Source: Hyphomonadaceae bacterium UBA2389 (GTDB lineage Bacteria; Pseudomonadota; Alphaproteobacteria; Caulobacterales; Aquidulcibacteraceae). From it: a stretch of DNA of 35,061 nt. Below, piece after piece: positions 25,925 to 34,905 of this stretch (position 1 is the stretch's first letter; every line of letters starts with the position of its first letter). The stretch is taken from contig DDSN01000125.1 of NCBI GenBank assembly GCA_002343395.1, positions 5,032 through 40,092 of the forward strand, in the 5' to 3' direction. Position numbers and translations under genes: made by a program. Under the pieces are notes generated by a model. The model saw nothing but the letters and a program-made list of their open reading frames with translations. It had not been told where the DNA came from and did no database searches.

Positions 25925-27502
25925 ATGAAACTCAATTTTTGCCGCGTGATGCGCCAGCTGGCGCTTCGCCATGGCGACAAGGAAGCGATCGTCAATGTCG
26001 AGCGCAACCGGCGCTACGGCTTTCGCGAGTATCACCTGCTCACCAACCGCATCGCCAACGCGATGCGTGGCCCCCTTGGGCTGGGGCCGGGCGACCGGTT
26101 CATGCTCATCCTCGAGAACGACAATCTCTCGCTGATGCAATTCCCCGCCACCCTGAAACAGGAGGCGACGGCGGTCATGACTAACATGCGGGATTCTCTG
26201 GACGAGCACCGCTGGCAGGTTGATTTCGTGAAGCCAAAGGTGGTCTTTGTCGAGAATAGGTTGCTGGGTAGCCACCTGGACATGTTGCGCGAAGCCGGTT
26301 GCATCGTCGTGGCGATGGACCCGCTGGAGGCGCCGCCGCGTGGCGTGCTGCAGTTCTGGGACCTGGTGGCGGCCGCTTCGGAAGATGACAACGAAGTCTC
26401 ACTTGATCAACACGCGCACATGACGCTGATGCGTTTTACGGGCGGCACCACTGGGAGGGGAAAGTGCGCGATGTATTCGCCCGACATTTTGCTCGGTTGC
26501 CGTGACGGGGCGCTTGTTCATCCGGATCTGGGGTTCGACAGCCAGACGCGCATGATGCACGTCGCGCCGCTCTCGCACGGCACGCAGATCATGTTCTATC
26601 CGACCTTCTATGTCGGCGGCGCCAATATCACCATGAACGCACTTGATCTCGAAGCGTGGAGGCAGGTCGCCGAGGCGGAAAGCGTAACGCATTCTTTTCT
26701 CGTGCCGACTGCGCTTTACAGGCTGCTCGAACTGCAGCGCGCGCAGCCCCGCAACCTTTCTTCCTTGCGTACGCTCATCTATGGGGCGGCGCCGATGAGC
26801 GCCTCGAAGCTGGAGGATTTGCTGGCCTGTTTCGGACCGATCTTCGTGCAGGGTTACGCTGCGACCGAAGCCACGATGATCGTTTCGCTCTTAGGCAAGG
26901 CCGACCACCGCGCCGACGACGAAGGTTCGCTGGCGCGTCTGGGCTCCGCGGGTCGCGTGACGCCGGGCGTCGAGGTGTTCATCACCGATGAGGAGGGCAA
27001 CGAGCTCCCGGCCGGACGAACCGGTGAAATAAGGATCCGCTGCCGCGCCGTTGTGACGGGCTATTATCTTAATCCCGAACAGACCGCCGCCGAGTTCGTC
27101 GATGGTGCCTGGCGCTCGGGCGACCTCGGCTACATCGACGAGTTGGGCTATCTCTTTATCGTAGACCGCATGAAGGACATGATCATCAGCGGAGGTTTCA
27201 ATGTCTATGCGGTCGAGGTCGAATCGGCGCTCGCGTCGCATCCTTCGGTTCTCATGTCGGCGGTAGTCGGTGTGCCGCACGAGGAGTGGGGAGAAGCCGT
27301 GCATGCCGAAGTGGTCTTGCGCCCAGGCGCCGCCGCCAGCAGCGAGGAACTCATCGCCCATGTGAAGGGCAAGCTTGGCAGCTACAAGGCGCCGAAGTCG
27401 GTGGCCGTGGTCTCAGACCTGCCCCTCTCGGCAGTCGGCAAAGTGCTGCGCCGGCAAGTGCGCGACAAGTATTGGGCGGGGCGCTCGCGAAACGTGAGCT
27501 GA
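25925..27502 (+). CDS. Acyl-CoA ligase (AMP-forming)
   Basis: A 525-residue ANL-family ligase. The phosphate loop is RFTGGTTGRGK, with Gly where most members have Pro. Then come MMHVAPLSHG, the acyl/adenylate motif YGAAPMSASK followed by GYAATEATM, the hinge RSGDLGYIDELGYLFIVDRM and the catalytic Lys506 in SAVGKVLRRQ. It converts a carboxylic acid to its CoA thioester with ATP and would start the pathway encoded by the run. The substrate pocket does not identify the acid; fatty, branched, aromatic and sterol-derived acids all fit the family. GAGGAGGG precedes ATG 25925. The amidohydrolase follows after 16 bases. Confidence 0.93.
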   Translation: MKLNFCRVMRQLALRHGDKEAIVNVERNRRYGFREYHLLTNRIANAMRGPLGLGPGDRFMLILENDNLSLMQFPATLKQEATAVMTNMRDSLDEHRWQVDFVKPKVVFVENRLLGSHLDMLREAGCIVVAMDPLEAPPRGVLQFWDLVAAASEDDNEVSLDQHAHMTLMRFTGGTTGRGKCAMYSPDILLGCRDGALVHPDLGFDSQTRMMHVAPLSHGTQIMFYPTFYVGGANITMNALDLEAWRQVAEAESVTHSFLVPTALYRLLELQRAQPRNLSSLRTLIYGAAPMSASKLEDLLACFGPIFVQGYAATEATMIVSLLGKADHRADDEGSLARLGSAGRVTPGVEVFITDEEGNELPAGRTGEIRIRCRAVVTGYYLNPEQTAAEFVDGAWRSGDLGYIDELGYLFIVDRMKDMIISGGFNVYAVEVESALASHPSVLMSAVVGVPHEEWGEAVHAEVVLRPGAAASSEELIAHVKGKLGSYKAPKSVAVVSDLPLSAVGKVLRRQVRDKYWAGRSRNVS

Positions 27503-27518
27503 TCCCGCGGAGGCAAGC

Positions 27519-29306
27519 ATGTGCTACGTTTGCGACAGCGGAATTGTGAATTTCGCGCGCGCGCTGAGTTCGCGCCGCGAGGTCTTGCGCCTTAGCGGCG
27601 CCTTCGCCGCAACGTCGGCGCTTGGGCTGCAGGCCTGCGCCACGGCGACAGGGTCAAGCTCAAGCTCAAGCTCAAGCTCAAGCTCAAGCTCAAGCTCAAG
27701 CTCCGTAGCGCCCGATACGATCCTCATCGGCGGTACGATCCATACGATGAATGCGGTGGCCCCGCGCGCCGAGGCGCTTGCGATCACGAATGGGCGCATC
27801 TCTGCGGTCGGCGCGGCGCGCGAGATCGAGCGGCTGCGCGGCGCCTCCACCCAAGTCGTCGATATGCGTGGCAAGACCGTGCTGCCCGGCTTTGTCGATC
27901 CGCACATGCATTTTGCGGCGGTCGAATTGGACGATTTCGTCGACGCCGGCGTCCGGCGCGCGCCGACGATCGCCGCGCTGCAAGGGCTCATCCGCGGACT
28001 CGCGGCCCAGTCGCCGCCGATGCAGTGGGTGCGCGCGCAGCAATTCGATCCGACCATCGTTCGTGATCGGCGCGGCCCGACTCTGGCGGAGCTTGACGCC
28101 GCCGCGCCAGAACATCCCGTTTTCGTGATCGAAACGAACGGCCACGTTGCCTATGTCAATTCGCGCGCGCTGCAACTCGCCGGCGTCGTCAACACCACGC
28201 CCGATCCGTCTGCGGGTCGCTTCGTGCGCGACGCAGACGGCGCGCTGACCGGGCGGTTGGAAGAAGCTCCGGCCATGTATCCGTTCTTGGCCAGGATGCC
28301 GGTCGTCTCCGAGTCGGAGTTGACCGAGCGCGCCATGAATCTTGCGCGGCGCGCCGCTGCCGTCGGCTGCACCATGCTGCATGATTGCGCGGTCGGCGCG
28401 TTGCACGGCGCAGACGAGCTTCACCGCTTGCGCACCATTTCGGCGCAAGGCGCGCCGGTGCGGCTGCGTGGCATGTTGGTGGCGGCCGCGTTCCAGCGCT
28501 GGGAATCGCTGGGCTTGCGCCCCGGGATGGGCGACGACCGCATGCGCCTCACCGGCATGAAAACGCTTTCGGACGGCTCAAATCAGGCGCGCACCGGATT
28601 CATGCGCGAGCCCTATCTTGGCACGAACACGCGTGGCGCGCCAAATGTCAGCCTGGAGCAGTTGACTGAAACGATCCGCCGCGCGCACCGCGCCGGCTGG
28701 CAGATGGGCGTGCATGCCAATGGCGACGCCGCCATCGATTTGACGATCGAGGCATATCGAGCTGTTCTCGCGGAGTCGCCGCGCGCCGATCACCGTCACC
28801 GCATCGAGCATTGCAGCATGCTCCATCCCGAACAAATGGCGGCGATGCGCGAACTCGGGCTCTCGCCGTCGTTTCTCATCGGGCACGTCCGCATTTGGGG
28901 AAAGGCGTTTCAGGAGCGCCTGATCGGCCCCGAGCGCATTCGGCACTACGATCCTTGCCGGTCCGCGCTTGCCACCGGGCTCAGGATTTCACTGCACTCC
29001 GATTACAGCGTCACGCCGCTTGAACCGCTGCAAATGGTGGAGACGGCCGTAACGCGCATAATGGACGAGGGCGGCGAGGCGCTTAATCCCTCTGAGAGGG
29101 TCACCGTCGGTCAGGCGCTCCAGGCAATCACGATCGATGCCGCCTGGCAGGTGGGCGCCGACGACATCACGGGCAGTATCGAGAGCGGCAAGTACGCAGA
29201 TATTGTCGTCCTTGAGGAGGATCCGTTTCGCGTTAGGCCAAACGAGATAGCCCACATCCCCGTGCGCGACACCTGGCTGGCGGGTGTTCCACTGGTCGCT
29301 GGGTAA
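27519..29306 (+). CDS. YtcJ-type amidohydrolase, Tat lipoprotein with poly-serine linker
   Basis: A 595-residue metal-dependent amidohydrolase (Amidohydro_3). The N-terminus has a twin-arginine motif (SSRREVLRLSG), a hydrophobic core and a lipobox ALGLQAC (Cys40), so it should be folded, exported by Tat and lipid-anchored. A run of 17 serines (46-62) follows, then the enzyme. Metal-site residues are His129 and His131 (GFVDPHMHF), a candidate carbamylated Lys348 (TGMKTLSDGS), His399 (GVHANGDAA), His431 (HRIEHCSM) and Asp495 (LHSDYSV). The family hydrolyses amide, N-formyl or cyclic C-N bonds; the substrate is unknown. The ATG at 27519 has GGAGG at good spacing, and the extreme N-terminus MCYVC is unusual. 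Next in the run is an AraC regulator, 8 bases on. Confidence 0.9.
   Translation: MCYVCDSGIVNFARALSSRREVLRLSGAFAATSALGLQACATATGSSSSSSSSSSSSSSSSSVAPDTILIGGTIHTMNAVAPRAEALAITNGRISAVGAAREIERLRGASTQVVDMRGKTVLPGFVDPHMHFAAVELDDFVDAGVRRAPTIAALQGLIRGLAAQSPPMQWVRAQQFDPTIVRDRRGPTLAELDAAAPEHPVFVIETNGHVAYVNSRALQLAGVVNTTPDPSAGRFVRDADGALTGRLEEAPAMYPFLARMPVVSESELTERAMNLARRAAAVGCTMLHDCAVGALHGADELHRLRTISAQGAPVRLRGMLVAAAFQRWESLGLRPGMGDDRMRLTGMKTLSDGSNQARTGFMREPYLGTNTRGAPNVSLEQLTETIRRAHRAGWQMGVHANGDAAIDLTIEAYRAVLAESPRADHRHRIEHCSMLHPEQMAAMRELGLSPSFLIGHVRIWGKAFQERLIGPERIRHYDPCRSALATGLRISLHSDYSVTPLEPLQMVETAVTRIMDEGGEALNPSERVTVGQALQAITIDAAWQVGADDITGSIESGKYADIVVLEEDPFRVRPNEIAHIPVRDTWLAGVPLVAG
27654..27703. repeat. 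Hexanucleotide repeat (TCAAGC)8 encoding poly-serine
   Basis: Eight perfect head-to-tail copies of TCAAGC (27654-27701) plus TC. In frame it reads TCA-AGC, two serines per unit, giving 16 serines plus one from the next TCC. Because the unit is six bases, slippage would change the linker by two residues without breaking the frame. Confidence 0.97.
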
Positions 29307-29314
29307 TTAGATTC

Positions 29315-30307
29315 ATGGCGATCAACCCTAACAAATCGATCCCGGTGCCGGTTGGCTATCATCGCAGCGTACTACAGCAGTTGGGTGATACGCCGGAGCG
29401 TCGCGCCGCACTTTTGCGCGGCACGGGTCTTTGCCTCGACGGATCGCAGGAGGAAGAAGCGGTCAATCTGCACGCATCTATGGTTCTGGTGGAGAATCTC
29501 TGCCGCGAATTCGGCGAAGAATGGCCACTGCGTGTTCTGGTTGCGTGGGGTTGCGCCATGCAGGGCGCGCTCGAAGTGGCCGCGCGAAGCGCGCCAAATA
29601 TTGGAGAAAGTCTCGAGATCGTCGCGCGGTTCGCGCACGTGCGCGCGCCTTGCCTCGCCACAACCTCGATCAAGGAAGATTCCCACAGAGCCATCGTGCT
29701 CAGGCCCGCTATCGCCATGTCAGGGGTCGCATGGCGGTCTCGGATGATGATCGCCATGCTGAGCATGGGGTCGATATTGGCGGAGATTCTCCAAGAGGAT
29801 GCCGCCGGTCTGCGTTTCGATATCGCGTGGCCCATGCCGGGCTATGTCGAGAAGTTGCGAGCAGCCTTACCAGGTGAGGTAAATTTTTTGAGCGAGGACA
29901 GTGCCATCGTCGCCCCCGCCAGCCTCTGTGCACGGCCCTCGCCGTTCGCCGATCGTGACCTTCTCGCTCGTTCGGTGGCTCAACTGGAGAGCGCCGCCAA
30001 GCGGGTGGCCGGCGTGAATATGGTGCCGCTGCGACTGGAGAACTTGCTTCACATTCACAAGGAGCGGCCCTCGGCCGATCACGCCGCTCGCTTGCTGGGG
30101 ATGTCGCGACGCACGCTAGCGCGTCGGCTCGCAGAGCATGGCCTATCCTATCGGTCGCTGCTTGAACGCGTTTTGAAGCAGCGCGCCGATGAACTCGCTA
30201 ACTCAAGCAAGGTGTCGCGTGCAGAGCTTGCCGACGCCCTTGGTTATAGCGAGCCGACAAGCCTGTCGCGCGCGCGTCGGCGTTGGTCTAATCCACCCGA
30301 AACCTGA
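29315..30307 (+). CDS. AraC-family transcriptional regulator
   Basis: A 330-residue regulator with the same architecture as the AraC-type protein at 19756-20799 but clearly different in sequence. The sensing domain covers roughly residues 1-215 (VLQQLGDTPERRAALLRGTG, GWGCAMQGALEVAAR-like and LEIVARFAHVRAP). The C-terminal DNA-binding part has one clear helix-turn-helix (SADHAARLLGMSRRTLARRL) and a second (SRAELADALGYSEPTSLSRA) ending in ARRRW. It starts 8 bases after the amidohydrolase stop, so it is probably expressed with the operon and may regulate it in a feedback loop. A strong hairpin lies 68 bases after its stop. No obvious separate promoter is seen. Confidence 0.86.
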   Translation: MAINPNKSIPVPVGYHRSVLQQLGDTPERRAALLRGTGLCLDGSQEEEAVNLHASMVLVENLCREFGEEWPLRVLVAWGCAMQGALEVAARSAPNIGESLEIVARFAHVRAPCLATTSIKEDSHRAIVLRPAIAMSGVAWRSRMMIAMLSMGSILAEILQEDAAGLRFDIAWPMPGYVEKLRAALPGEVNFLSEDSAIVAPASLCARPSPFADRDLLARSVAQLESAAKRVAGVNMVPLRLENLLHIHKERPSADHAARLLGMSRRTLARRLAEHGLSYRSLLERVLKQRADELANSSKVSRAELADALGYSEPTSLSRARRRWSNPPET

Positions 30308-30374
30308 GCGCGCGAGGCGAGCGACTTGTTGTGTGTCCAGCCAGACGCGTTGCGCTGCGTGTTCTGCATGAAGA

Positions 30375-30400
30375 TGCCTCCCGGCGCGAGCCGGGAGGCA
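30375..30400. terminator. Hairpin between convergent araC-type and TonB-receptor genes
   Basis: TGCCTCCCGGC, a GCGA loop (GNRA type), then GCCGGGAGGCA: a perfect 11-bp GC-rich stem. It lies between two convergent genes, 68 bases past one stop and 81 bases from the other. On the minus strand it is followed by TCTTCATG, slightly T-rich; on the plus strand there is no T-tract. It probably ends transcription from the receptor side and may act from both. Confidence 0.6.
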
Positions 30401-30480
30401 AGTTCGTAGCCGTCTGGGAGGATCAGCCACGTCGCTTCGCAACTCGCTCTGAACCCTATGTGCAGGCGCGTGTATCGCGC

Positions 30481-33120
30481 TTAGTACCTGGCCCGAAGCG
30501 TCACGCCGTAAGTCTGAGGTTCGTTCGGATAGACGGCGAACCCGTTCTGCAGCGAAGGTACGAACGCGCCGACATAGTAGAGTTCATCAGTGAGGTTTTG
30601 GCCCCATATCTCCACCGACCAGCGTCCGTTCTCCGGACCGATGCCGATGCGACCATTGAAGATGGCAAAGGCCTCGTTATCGGTGCGTCCGAGCGGATCG
30701 CGGGCGAGCGTTTGGGTGCGGTAGTCGCTATTCCAGCGACCGTCGAGATAGAAGAGTGCGCGAATGTCGCCACCGAGTGGCATCTCATAGGTGATCGAGC
30801 CCGTTGCCACCCATTCGGGTGCGAAGGCGAGTGGATCGCCGGCGGTGACCGTGTTGCCTATCGGCTGGATCGCATTGAACACGACTGTGCTGTCAAAAAA
30901 CGCGTCCGTGTAGGTTACGCCGCCACTGATCGTCAGCCCCTCCGTCGGCTGCGTGCTGAACTCAAGCTCCGCCCCTTGGGAAATGAGCTCGGGCACATTG
31001 CGCGTGATGAAACTGAAGCCATTGAAGGCGTTGAGCTGATAGTCGTGGATCTGTTGATAGAAGGCAGTGAGATTGAGCGTCGTCGCGCCTCCGAAAACCG
31101 TCGACTTCAAGCCGATCTCGTAAGCGTCGGTGTATTCGGGCGCGAAGCCTGTCTGCTCGATATTGAGAGCCGTGGCCGATGTCGTGTCGGGTCGAAGCGA
31201 AAAGCCTGAGCGTTCGAGGTTGTAGCCGCCTGCCTTGTAGCCTCGAGAAAAGCCGCCAAACAACATGACGTCGTCGTTGAGGTGATAAGCGAGGGAAGCG
31301 GTTCCGCTCCACTCGGCCTCCGCGCGCGATCCCGACCAGACGCCATTGGCTATCGGATTGACCACCGGGTTGCAGGCGATGTTCATCAGCGCACCGGCAG
31401 CGGAGGATTGCAACACCTCGACGAAGCCTACGCCGTCGGCGGCGCCGCCGAAAAAGGGATCGGTCGCGATTTCGACTGCGCGCAGCGAGTCGCACGATGT
31501 CGAGGTCGCGAAAAGGTCTGCGGCGACATCCTTGGTTTCGTCCGTGTAGCGAAGACCCAACGTCAACACGAGTTGGTCGCCGATGTTGATCTCGTTGTGC
31601 GTGAACAGCGAGATGCTCTGAGTGTTCGTTTGCCAGGCGTCGCGCTGCTGACCTTGCCCCGAAATGTTGCCGGAGAGGTAGATGCCGGCGAGGCCGGCAA
31701 TGGGATCGAACACAGCCGGCGTCGCCGGATTGTCGCTAGCGCAATAGAAGAACGAGGGCCGTGCATCCGGCTCGGCGGCGGCAGATGAATCGTAAAGCTC
31801 GCACCCAGCCACTGGGCCGCCGATGAGCGCGGCCAATGGCAGCGTCGCGCCAATAGTCAGCGCATTGCCGTAGAGGCTATAGTGTTGGCCGAGCTGGATA
31901 TGGTTGATATTATCGACCGTTTCGTCGGAGTAGAAAAGGCCAATTAGCCAGTTTACGCGTCCGGTTTCGCCCTGCAGGCGGAACTCCTGCGTGAAATTCT
32001 CGACACCGATATTGTCGTCGTAGCGGTACGCGATGTCGATGAGATTGAAATCGATGTCCTGGTTGCGGACCAGCCCCCAATCGCGCCAAGCGGTGATCGA
32101 GGTCAGGTTGACCCCGCCGATGGTCCAATCGAACTGGGCGGACACGCCGAAATCGTCAGTGCCCTCGCCGTAATTGCGCGGCGGGTTGCCGGGTTGGGGC
32201 GGCAGGCCGGGTCCAAGCGCCGGCAATGGGCCGAGCGCGGGGGTCACGGTCATGCCGCGGCCTTCGACGTTGATTGCAGGCGTGCCCAGGGGGCCCACGA
32301 TCGCGGTGATCGCGCCTTGGGTGGTGCCGTAAATCAGCGGCGTGACCCCGCAGCACACTTCATCGGTGCCAGCCCCGTCCACGATCACACGCAGCGAGGC
32401 GCCGGGGCTCAAATCCCACATCGCTTGACCGCGCAGGGTCCAGCGATCGCGGTTGTTGATGTCGTCGCCGGAAATGAGATCGGTGATGTAGCCGTCGCGT
32501 GCGCGCACCGAGCCGTCGATGCGAAGCGCGAAATTGTCGCTGACGGGCAGGTTGACGCCGGCGCGCGCCCCGGTTTCTTCCAGATCGTCCACTCCGAACA
32601 ACGCTTCCAAGTACATGCCTGGATCGAAATCCGGACCAGCAGTGACAACGCTGATGGCGCCGGCCGAGGTGTTACGGCCAAACAGCGTGCCTTGCGGGCC
32701 GCGCAGCACCTCCACGCGTTTGAGATCGGGAAGATCAGCGAGCGCCGCGCCGGGGCGGGCTCGATAAACACCGTCGATGAAGATGCCGACGGCGGCCTCA
32801 AAGCCGGCATTGTCGGCGCCGGTGCCAATGCCACGTATGCGCGCGGTGGTGGCGTGTGCGCCCTGGCCCGAACTCATTTCAAACGACGGCGCCATTTGCG
32901 TGAGGTCGCGCAGATCTTGTGCGCCACTGTTTTCAATCTGCTCGCTGCTCAAAGCTGTAACGGAGACCGGTACATCCTGGATCGCGGTCGCGCGGCCTGT
33001 CGCGGTCACGATGATCTCTTCGGAGACGTCTTCGGTCTGCGCCAGAGCTGGGCTAAAGGCGCTCATCGCCGCCAGCGAGACGCCGGACAGCAATAACCGA
33101 CCAAACTGGTTCGCACGCAT
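30481..33120 (-). CDS. TonB-dependent outer-membrane receptor
   Basis: An 879-residue receptor. It has a signal peptide (MRANQFGRLLL to about ALAQ, residue 28) and a TonB box EEIIVTATG. The plug domain carries QDVPVSVTALSSEQI, IRGIGTGADN, GIFIDGVYRARPG and VEVLRGPQGTLFGRNTSAG, and is followed by a long beta-barrel ending in the aromatic LRARY. This form, with a plain VTATG box and the FGRNTSAG turn, is the group very common in Caulobacterales and sphingomonads for uptake of organic substrates other than iron-siderophores. The ligand is unknown but is likely the compound handled by the adjacent operon. The start at 33120 was chosen because AGGGGAAAC lies just upstream and the signal peptide begins there; ATG 33141 would put that site inside the gene. 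Confidence 0.94.
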   Translation of the reverse strand: MRANQFGRLLLSGVSLAAMSAFSPALAQTEDVSEEIIVTATGRATAIQDVPVSVTALSSEQIENSGAQDLRDLTQMAPSFEMSSGQGAHATTARIRGIGTGADNAGFEAAVGIFIDGVYRARPGAALADLPDLKRVEVLRGPQGTLFGRNTSAGAISVVTAGPDFDPGMYLEALFGVDDLEETGARAGVNLPVSDNFALRIDGSVRARDGYITDLISGDDINNRDRWTLRGQAMWDLSPGASLRVIVDGAGTDEVCCGVTPLIYGTTQGAITAIVGPLGTPAINVEGRGMTVTPALGPLPALGPGLPPQPGNPPRNYGEGTDDFGVSAQFDWTIGGVNLTSITAWRDWGLVRNQDIDFNLIDIAYRYDDNIGVENFTQEFRLQGETGRVNWLIGLFYSDETVDNINHIQLGQHYSLYGNALTIGATLPLAALIGGPVAGCELYDSSAAAEPDARPSFFYCASDNPATPAVFDPIAGLAGIYLSGNISGQGQQRDAWQTNTQSISLFTHNEINIGDQLVLTLGLRYTDETKDVAADLFATSTSCDSLRAVEIATDPFFGGAADGVGFVEVLQSSAAGALMNIACNPVVNPIANGVWSGSRAEAEWSGTASLAYHLNDDVMLFGGFSRGYKAGGYNLERSGFSLRPDTTSATALNIEQTGFAPEYTDAYEIGLKSTVFGGATTLNLTAFYQQIHDYQLNAFNGFSFITRNVPELISQGAELEFSTQPTEGLTISGGVTYTDAFFDSTVVFNAIQPIGNTVTAGDPLAFAPEWVATGSITYEMPLGGDIRALFYLDGRWNSDYRTQTLARDPLGRTDNEAFAIFNGRIGIGPENGRWSVEIWGQNLTDELYYVGAFVPSLQNGFAVYPNEPQTYGVTLRARY

Positions 33121-33553
33121 CTTGTTTCCCCTGTCTACCAATCCGTCGTGTCCGGAACGGCTTGTTTGAATGCGCGAATCTAGAGAGGGGGAGCGGAGCT
33201 GCCGAGGACAGGCCGGGACAGAGTGGTGTCATTTTGGGCCAGCAGCTCGTTGCGACTTGAACGCCGCGTCCGAATTGTGTGGTGCAGTTTTCCGGGCTTT
33301 ATCGAGTTGTCCGTTGGCAGCCGTTGTCGACGCGACGTCGTTGGCTTCAGCGGTTGACCTCAAGCACCCTTTCGGTAACAACGCGTCGTTGCGACGGCTC
33401 CTGAGCCCCTGATCAAATTGGAGCGAACACGCCACGTGGTGACTGGCCTGCTGCGCTGGCTCAAACGCAAGCGGTGAACCACTTCGCAACTCGCGCGCCT
33501 ATCCACGGGAGCGTCGGAAGCTATGCAGTTCCCTTGGAAAGGACTCTGAAACT
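33121..33553. promoter_or_regulatory. Divergent intergenic region between TonB receptor and amine oxidase
   Basis: These 433 bases must hold the promoters of both divergent genes. I found no gene and no confident -35/-10 pair, riboswitch or strong inverted repeat. The GTG start of the oxidase is preceded by GGAAAGGA (33535-33542). Confidence 0.4.
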
Positions 33554-34888
33554 GTGTTGAGCAGACGGCGTCTCGTGGAGGCCATGGGGGCTGCTGTGCT
33601 GGCTTCACCGCAGACAGCCTGCGCCGAGCGGCCGCGCTCGGTGCGCGTGATCGGCGCGGGGATTGCGGGCCTTGCAGCCGCGCGGGCGTTGAAGGAGGCC
33701 GGACACGCCGTGACGATCCTTGAGGCGAGCGATCGCATCGGCGGACGAATTCACACAAGCCGCCTTTGGGAGGACCTACCAGTCGATCTTGGCGCCTCGT
33801 GGATTCACGGTGTCGAACGCAACCCCGTGACAGAACTCGCTGTGCAAGGTGGCGTTGAAACAGTGGTGACAAGCTATGACAGCGCCGGCCTACACATTGC
33901 GCCATCCTTGCGCGCCATCGGCGTGCGCGGTCGCGGCGACGCCTGGGTCGCCAGTGTTGTTGAGCGCGCTCTGGAGGCTGCGGAGCGCGCCAATGCGGAC
34001 ATATCGCTGCGCGCGGCCATCGATCGCGTCAGCGCTCCGGAACAACGCTCCGCGGTGCAGCGTGCGCAACTCGAGTTCTATCTAGCCGGAAATTATGAGC
34101 AGGAGTACTCCGGCGCGGTCGAGCAACTCTCCGCCTGGAGCATCGAGGATGGCGAGGAGTTCGGTGGTGGTGACATGCTCTTCCCTGGTGGCTATGATCA
34201 GGTCACACAATTTCTGGCGCGCGGTCTCGACATTCGATTCAGTGCACCTGTCGCATACGTGCGTTGGGGCGAGGGTGGTGTGGAGATTGAGCTTGGCAGC
34301 GGCGAAAAGCTCGCCGCCGATCAGGTGATTGTGACCGTTCCATTGGGGGTGCTGAAGAGCGGCATTCGGTTCGCGCCAGAACTTCCAAACGACAAGCACG
34401 AAGCAATCGAACGCCTGGAGATGGGTGTGCTCAACAAGCACTTCCTGCGTTTCGACCGCGTCTTCTGGCCGGCCGAGCTTGACTGGCATGAGTTAATGAA
34501 GGAGGCGCCGGGCAAGTGGTCGCAATGGGTCAGTTTGGCAAAGATCGGTGCGCCAGTCCTTCTGGGGTTCACGGGCTCTGATGCTGCGCGTGCGGTTGAA
34601 GGGCGCGACGACCGGGAGATTGTGGCTGACGCCATGGAGGCGGTGCGCGCCATGTTTGGTGCGCGGGCGCCTGATCCGATTGCGTGGCAACTCACGCGCT
34701 GGTCACGCGAGCCGCTGGCGGGAGGATCGTATTCGTTCAACGCGGTCGGAAGCGGCCGCGCCGACCGCGACGTGCTAGCGCGTCCTGAAGGGGGCGGTGT
34801 TTTGCGGTTTGCCGGCGAAGCCTGCAGCAGCGCCTACCCCGGCACGGTACATGGGGCATTGCTGAGCGCACGGGCAGCGACAGCATGA
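33554..34888 (+). CDS. Tat-exported FAD-dependent amine oxidase
   Basis: A 444-residue flavoprotein of the flavin monoamine/polyamine oxidase group. After a short Tat-like leader (LSRRRLVEAMGAAVLASPQ) comes the dinucleotide-binding motif VIGAGIAGLAAARALKEAGH, then the GG motif ASDRIGGRIHT, LGASWIHGV and LFPGGYDQVTQFLARG. The C-terminal FAD segment is LRFAGEACSSAYPGTVHGAL. Such enzymes oxidise primary or secondary amines (polyamines, N-acylated polyamines, amino acids) to imines/aldehydes with release of hydrogen peroxide. The start is a GTG at 33554 (TTG next to it is an alternative); I chose it because it gives the twin arginine. It is likely periplasmic. It diverges from the TonB receptor and is followed at once by an IS110 fragment. 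Confidence 0.85.
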   Translation: MLSRRRLVEAMGAAVLASPQTACAERPRSVRVIGAGIAGLAAARALKEAGHAVTILEASDRIGGRIHTSRLWEDLPVDLGASWIHGVERNPVTELAVQGGVETVVTSYDSAGLHIAPSLRAIGVRGRGDAWVASVVERALEAAERANADISLRAAIDRVSAPEQRSAVQRAQLEFYLAGNYEQEYSGAVEQLSAWSIEDGEEFGGGDMLFPGGYDQVTQFLARGLDIRFSAPVAYVRWGEGGVEIELGSGEKLAADQVIVTVPLGVLKSGIRFAPELPNDKHEAIERLEMGVLNKHFLRFDRVFWPAELDWHELMKEAPGKWSQWVSLAKIGAPVLLGFTGSDAARAVEGRDDREIVADAMEAVRAMFGARAPDPIAWQLTRWSREPLAGGSYSFNAVGSGRADRDVLARPEGGGVLRFAGEACSSAYPGTVHGALLSARAATA

Positions 34889-34905
34889 GGGGCAGTCTTC
34901 GGTGA

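Noticed and set aside
27654..27703. Repeat considered as a CRISPR or phase-variation tract
   Set aside because: No spacers, and a six-base unit cannot shift the frame; it is an in-frame linker repeat.
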